From: Allosphingosinicella deserti
GTDB taxonomy: Bacteria; Pseudomonadota; Alphaproteobacteria; Sphingomonadales; Sphingomonadaceae
Length of the DNA stretch: 64,000 nt
Direction: 5' to 3'
NCBI RefSeq assembly: GCF_003012735.1
Contig: NZ_PXYI01000003.1
Location: 761,694-825,693, forward strand
The first letter of the stretch is position 1. Each line of letters begins with the position of its first letter. Shown one piece after another: positions 61,451 through 64,000 of this stretch. The notes beneath the pieces were generated by a model. The model had not been told where the DNA came from and searched no databases. It saw nothing but the letters and a program-made list of their open reading frames with translations. A program made the position numbers and the translations under genes.

Positions 61451-61599
61451 GAATGTCTGCTCAGGGTCGGACCCGGTCGACCATCTCGGTCTGGCGCATG
61501 CCGGCGCCCAATGTCAGACCGCCGCGCAGAAGCCGACGTTCGCTGCCAGCGCGCTAGACCGTATCACGAACAGCTGGGTGGGGTGGAAACGCGACATTG
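61451..61599 (+). repeat. Intergenic repeat copy 6 (best full-length copy)
   Basis: GAATGTCTGCTCAGGGTCGG, then TCTGGCGCATGCCGGCGCCC, GTCAGACCGCCGCGCAGAAG and CCGACGTTCGC, then GGGTGGGGTGGAAACGCGAC. It starts five bases after a stop codon. Its right end is next to the 3' end of the opposite-strand lipoprotein gene. Confidence 0.8.
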
Positions 61600-61604
61600 C
61601 AGAA

Positions 61605-61937
61605 TCAGTCCCGAACCGTCTCGAACGAGACGGCCTTTTGCCGCTGATCAAGCTCGATCAACAGCCATTCGTGGTCGATGGCCATGTAGCTCCCGTCGTT
61701 CCCGAGAACGTAGGTCATCTCGGTGCCAACCCACTTGTCGGTCGGCGTGGGCTCGCCGAGGAGCGCGATGATCTCAGTGCGTGTCCTGCCGTTCAACGGG
61801 TAGCGTGTTAAGAAATCAGGAAGCATTTCAGCTCGCTCCCGCCCCGAAAGATCGGCGTCGCGCCAAGCAGTCTTATCGAAGCGGGCACCCGCCGAGCAGC
61901 CGACGAGCGCGAGACACAGGATGATGATGGGCCGCAT
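61605..61937 (-). CDS. Small lipoprotein with BamE/SmpA-like fold
   Basis: A 110-residue lipoprotein. The signal is short and the lipobox LVGC has its Cys at residue 14. The mature part (LNGRTRTEIIALLGEPTPTD, then WVGTEMTYVLGNDGSY and EWLLIELDQRQKAVSFETV) matches the BamE/OmlA layout: helix-turn-helix with LLGEP and a small beta-sheet. It is too short and in the wrong context to be BamE itself. It is on the minus strand, opposite to its neighbours, between repeat copies 6 and 7. Confidence 0.7.
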   Translation of the reverse strand: MRPIIILCLALVGCSAGARFDKTAWRDADLSGRERAEMLPDFLTRYPLNGRTRTEIIALLGEPTPTDKWVGTEMTYVLGNDGSYMAIDHEWLLIELDQRQKAVSFETVRD

Positions 61938-61960
61938 TGTGAGGGCCTATCTCAGAGCCG

Positions 61961-62102
61961 CAATGTCGCCAATGGGTCGGAGCCGGTCGACCGCCTAGAT
62001 CTGGCGCAAGCCGGCGCTGAATGTCAGGCTGCCGCGCGAAAGCCGACCTTCGCCGGTGGCGCGGTCGATCGGTTGGGAATGCCGGGAACAGGTGGATTGC
62101 GG
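61961..62102 (+). repeat. Intergenic repeat copy 7
   Basis: CAATGTCGCCAATGGGTCGG, then TCTGGCGCAAGCCGGCGC, GTCAGGCTGCCGCGCGAAAG and CCGACCTTCGC, then GCCGGGAACAGGTGGATTGC. It lies between the lipoprotein start and the next plus-strand gene. Confidence 0.8.
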
Positions 62103-62141
62103 ACGCTCACGAACCTAAAAGCAGATCGACTGGAGGGCCTC

Positions 62142-62519
62142 TTGAGCAAGTTCGAACTTCAAATGCCTGTCGAGCACGCCGTGCTCTTTCTATCCGACCC
62201 GTCGGTGGACGAGACCGTACCGGAGGACACGTCCGCGTCAGCCGTGACCGCGACTGGCGACTGCATCTGTTTTTGGGTGCAGTCGGACGTAGATGGCCCT
62301 TCCGACGTGACGGTCAGCGATCAGCCATGCGATCGCGGAGGAATCGAGTGCTTTACCGGTGAACTCCTGACCCCGCAACGGATCGTCACACTGAGTACCA
62401 GTCGCGGCTTCGCCTATCTGAATGTGCCGGTGCGAGATGAGAGTACAGAGGTGCGGATCTGGATGTCGGACGCTGCGCAGCCGGAATGGGCGTGGGTTAA
62501 GTTACCAATCGGAATTTGA
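62142..62519 (+). CDS. Hypothetical acidic orphan protein
   Basis: A 125-residue acidic protein. The TTG at 62142 is favoured because GGAGG lies at the right distance; an ATG at 62073 would begin inside repeat copy 7. It is mostly beta-like (HAVLFLSDPSVDETVPED, GDCICFWVQSDVDGPSDV) and ends WAWVKLPIGI. Two close cysteines (CIC, later C) are present. No signal peptide. The TGA overlaps the start of repeat copy 8. No family known. Confidence 0.6.
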   Translation: MSKFELQMPVEHAVLFLSDPSVDETVPEDTSASAVTATGDCICFWVQSDVDGPSDVTVSDQPCDRGGIECFTGELLTPQRIVTLSTSRGFAYLNVPVRDESTEVRIWMSDAAQPEWAWVKLPIGI

Positions 62520-62662
62520 TGTCCGGAAAGGGTCGGACTCGGGCGAGCGGCTCGATCTGGCGCACGCCGGCGCCCAACGTCAACCTGCGGCGCGAGACCG
62601 GACATTGGCTGCCGAGCGGGGCAATGGCGCGGGCTACGACAGGGGAGGGTGGAAGCACGACA
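62519..62662 (+). repeat. Intergenic repeat copy 8
   Basis: GATGTCCGGAAAGGGTCGGA, CTCGATCTGGCGCACGCCGG, CAACCTGCGGCGCGAGACCG, then CGACAGGGGAGGGTGGAAGC and ACGACAT. It begins in the stop codon of the preceding gene and ends close to the 3' end of the opposite-strand gene. Confidence 0.8.
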
Positions 62663-62723
62663 TCCGCCGATGTTGCGTGAGTCGGTGAAAAGGGGTCCGT
62701 CCGCTTCGGGTGTCCCTATACAG

Positions 62724-63047
62724 TTAGCTGCCGTCGATCACGGTGGCCTCGCCTATAAAGCCACCTTCCCAAAGATAGAAGCGGCCCGCCTCGCGCATCA
62801 GCGGAACAGCATCTTCGTGGGAAAGAAAATAGAAGCCGAGACGGCGGTTCTCGCCCGGCAGGAGGTCGCCATCATCCAAAAAGGGCAAAGCATCATAGCC
62901 AACTAGAGGCTCGGCTTTCGATAACATGCAGGCACACCCCCAGCCCGGATATGCAGGCCCCCGTCTGCCGCCATCGGCAGTAGCAAACATCCGGACCTCG
63001 GCGAAAAGGTGCGGCGCCTGGGTGCGTAAGAAGTCTGCGCGGCTCAT
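62724..63047 (-). CDS. Small protein resembling the EF-Tu beta-barrel domain
   Basis: A 107-residue protein on the minus strand. Its pattern RADFLRTQAPHLFAEVRMFA, DGGRRGPAYPGWGCACML, LGFYFLSHEDAVPLMREAG and FYLWEGGFIGEATV resembles the last domain of elongation factor Tu (RTGGR- and GR-x-G-like positions). It belongs to short proteins annotated as hypothetical or EF-Tu-like. No GTPase part is present. It could be a mimic or immunity-type protein. The start is uncertain because the ribosome binding site is weak. Confidence 0.6.
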   Translation of the reverse strand: MSRADFLRTQAPHLFAEVRMFATADGGRRGPAYPGWGCACMLSKAEPLVGYDALPFLDDGDLLPGENRRLGFYFLSHEDAVPLMREAGRFYLWEGGFIGEATVIDGS

Positions 63048-63146
63048 GCCGCCATGGTGACCCGTCTTTGAAAGGGCCGCAATCAGGAAGTTTATTGGCG
63101 CTCCGCAGGACGGGGATCGGCGGTAGCCGTCGTACAGGGACGACCC

Positions 63147-63294
63147 CGGAATGGCCGCTTCGGGTCGCCGCCGGCTGTAGAAGCCGGCGCAACCTCGGGA
63201 CGACGCGTTGGTCGGCCTTGTGCGCGCAAACGGACGTTCGCCGCCGCGGCCTGCGCTTGCGCCGGGAACAGCCGGGGAGGGTGGAAACGCGTCC
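63147..63294 (+). repeat. Intergenic repeat copy 9
   Basis: GAATGGCCGCTTCGGGTCGC, later CAAACGGACGTTCGCCGCC, then GCCGGGAACAGCCGGGGAGG and TGGAAACGCGTCC. Diverged in the left half. A further partial copy follows to 63383 (GCGAACGTCAGGGTGCCGCG, then GAACGACAGGGCAGGGAAGG). Confidence 0.7.
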
Positions 63295-63383
63295 TAGGTG
63301 CCCACATGGAGCACGGCAGCGGCGAACGTCAGGGTGCCGCGTTGAAGCTGACACGAGAACGACAGGGCAGGGAAGGCAGACAT
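63295..63383 (+). repeat. Partial intergenic repeat copy 10
   Basis: Contains only the core and right end of the repeat (CGAACGTCAGGGTGCCGC and GAACGACAGGGCAGGGAAGG), directly behind copy 9, so the two are in tandem. It ends by the 3' end of the minus-strand gene at 63387. Confidence 0.5.
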
Positions 63384-63386
63384 GGA

Positions 63387-63725
63387 TCACTCAGCCGGTT
63401 TCGAGTTCCAAATCGCTGAACAGTCTACCCCGAATACTGCCACTTCGCGGCCGTGCCCATCGCCAGCGCTGGCTGCCCAGTCCACCAGCGTCACTTCGCC
63501 GCATGCGAGGGGGACGCTGCCATAGAGCATGATCCGCATCGATGACATCGCTCGGTTGCGCGCTTGAGCTACTCCCTCGAGTTCGGTGGCGTGTTGACTC
63601 GGAACGTAATCTGCACTGGGCTCGAAGGCACCGCCTGCAACACCCATACCGTCGTCCCTGAATGCGAAGTGCACAGTCCCGATGTGGCGTTCGCCAGCGT
63701 AAACATGTGCTCGTGGGCCGTTCAT
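63387..63725 (-). CDS. Hypothetical orphan protein
   Basis: A 112-residue protein on the minus strand. GTVHFAFRDDGMGVAGGAFE and PSADYVPSQHATELEGVAQA suggest a compact beta-rich fold seen in other short orphan proteins; AFGVDCSAIWNS-type residues (VFGVDCSAIW) end it. GGGGAG is present but almost touches the ATG. It lies between repeat copies 10 and 11. Function unknown. Confidence 0.55.
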   Translation of the reverse strand: MNGPRAHVYAGERHIGTVHFAFRDDGMGVAGGAFEPSADYVPSQHATELEGVAQARNRAMSSMRIMLYGSVPLACGEVTLVDWAASAGDGHGREVAVFGVDCSAIWNSKPAE

Positions 63726-63750
63726 CTCCCCTGTCTATCAGACGGTGCCA

Positions 63751-63893
63751 GTGTCCGGGAAGGGTCGGACCACGTCGTAGCGCTCGAGGTGGCGCACCCA
63801 GGCAGCCAACGTCAGGCCACCGCGCGGAAGCCGACATTCGTGGGACCGCCCGGCGATCGGCGCGGGAACGACAGGGGAGGGTGATGGGGTGGA
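63751..63893 (+). repeat. Intergenic repeat copy 11
   Basis: GTGTCCGGGAAGGGTCGGAC, GTGGCGCACCCAGGCAGCC, GTCAGGCCACCGCGCGGAAG and CCGACATTCG, then GGAACGACAGGGGAGGGTGA. The insertion element begins immediately after it. Confidence 0.8.
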
Positions 63894-63956
63894 CGCCCCC
63901 CGACGGCATCTATGTGCCAAAGTGGAGTGTCAAACTGCCACTTGAGGGAGGCGTCC

Positions 63957-64000
63957 ATGGGCGATGTTACTACGATTGGGCTGGATCTGGCAAAGCAGGT
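63957..64000 (+). CDS. IS110 family transposase (first codons only)
   Basis: The frame reads MGDVTTIGLDLAKQV to the window edge, matching the N-terminus of IS110-family transposases, where the Asp of GLDLAK is the first catalytic acid. GAGGGAGG is placed before the ATG. The left end of the element is somewhere in 63894-63956, which contains an imperfect AGTGG/CCACT pair. The rest lies outside. Confidence 0.85.
   Translation, partial: MGDVTTIGLDLAKQ

Noticed and set aside
58420..63893. Integron attC cassette array
   Set aside because: Same-direction repeats after stop codons suggest it, and one GCCCAAC sequence fits RYYYAAC, but the paired GTTRRRY end is not found and no integrase is present. 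Kept as an unexplained repeat family.
58420..63893. CRISPR array
   Set aside because: Repeats are too long and spaced by hundreds of bases with genes between; no cas genes.

Overview
The window is a high-GC chromosomal segment that looks like a member of the Sphingomonadales (Sphingomonas or a close relative). The reasons are three large TonB-dependent receptors, the TonB receptor / tryptophan-halogenase / SapC / cupin-like locus, HWE-type kinase signalling, frequent GTG/TTG starts, and the inverted REP-like sequence at 19528-19604 of a kind common in this order. No rRNA, tRNA or CRISPR was seen.

Layout. (1) 1-2.9 kb: the end of a tannase/feruloyl-esterase-type gene, a secreted alpha/beta hydrolase, a GNAT acetyltransferase and an F420/NADP-type oxidoreductase. 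(2) 3.2-12.4 kb: a minus-strand nutrient-uptake locus of TonB receptor, halogenase, SapC, cupin-like hydroxylase, second halogenase and LacI regulator. The four genes after the receptor abut or overlap, and palindromes that could bind the LacI protein lie before the receptor. (3) 12.7-21.2 kb: a catabolic group of LLM flavin monooxygenase, phytanoyl-CoA-type dioxygenase, MFS transporter and TonB receptor, with a divergent Gfo/Idh/MocA dehydrogenase and a Tat-exported sulfatase. (4) 21.4-26.3 kb: an RTX-repeat protein, a LOV-HWE blue-light kinase, a divergent sigma factor and a secreted two-cysteine protein. (5) 26.3-31.5 kb: an iron-uptake operon (siderophore receptor, DUF3649, PepSY membrane protein, DUF3325, DUF4198).

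(6) 31.9-48.5 kb: an envelope/secretion region. It holds two DUF3617 proteins, a DUF805 membrane protein, two secreted proteins sharing an acidic LLAPL motif, a membrane-anchored BTAD regulator with a TolB-like propeller, a two-partner secretion pair whose exoprotein carries six YDG repeats, and a membrane protein coupled to an M15-type peptidase. (7) 48.7-55.9 kb: a 57-residue protein and acyl carrier protein, the cyanophycin operon cphA-iaaA-cphB, and acetyl-CoA synthetase. (8) 55.9-58.2 kb: a DUF5681 protein and a serine hydrolase.

(9) 58.3-64.0 kb: an accessory zone of small orphan genes. About ten same-direction copies of a 90-150 bp repeat separate them, and one copy is interrupted by a 198-bp element with terminal inverted repeats. 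The zone runs into the first codons of an IS110-family transposase. It is the least explained part of the window. The LLAPL/two-partner secretion neighbourhood and the membrane-propeller regulator are the next most interesting.
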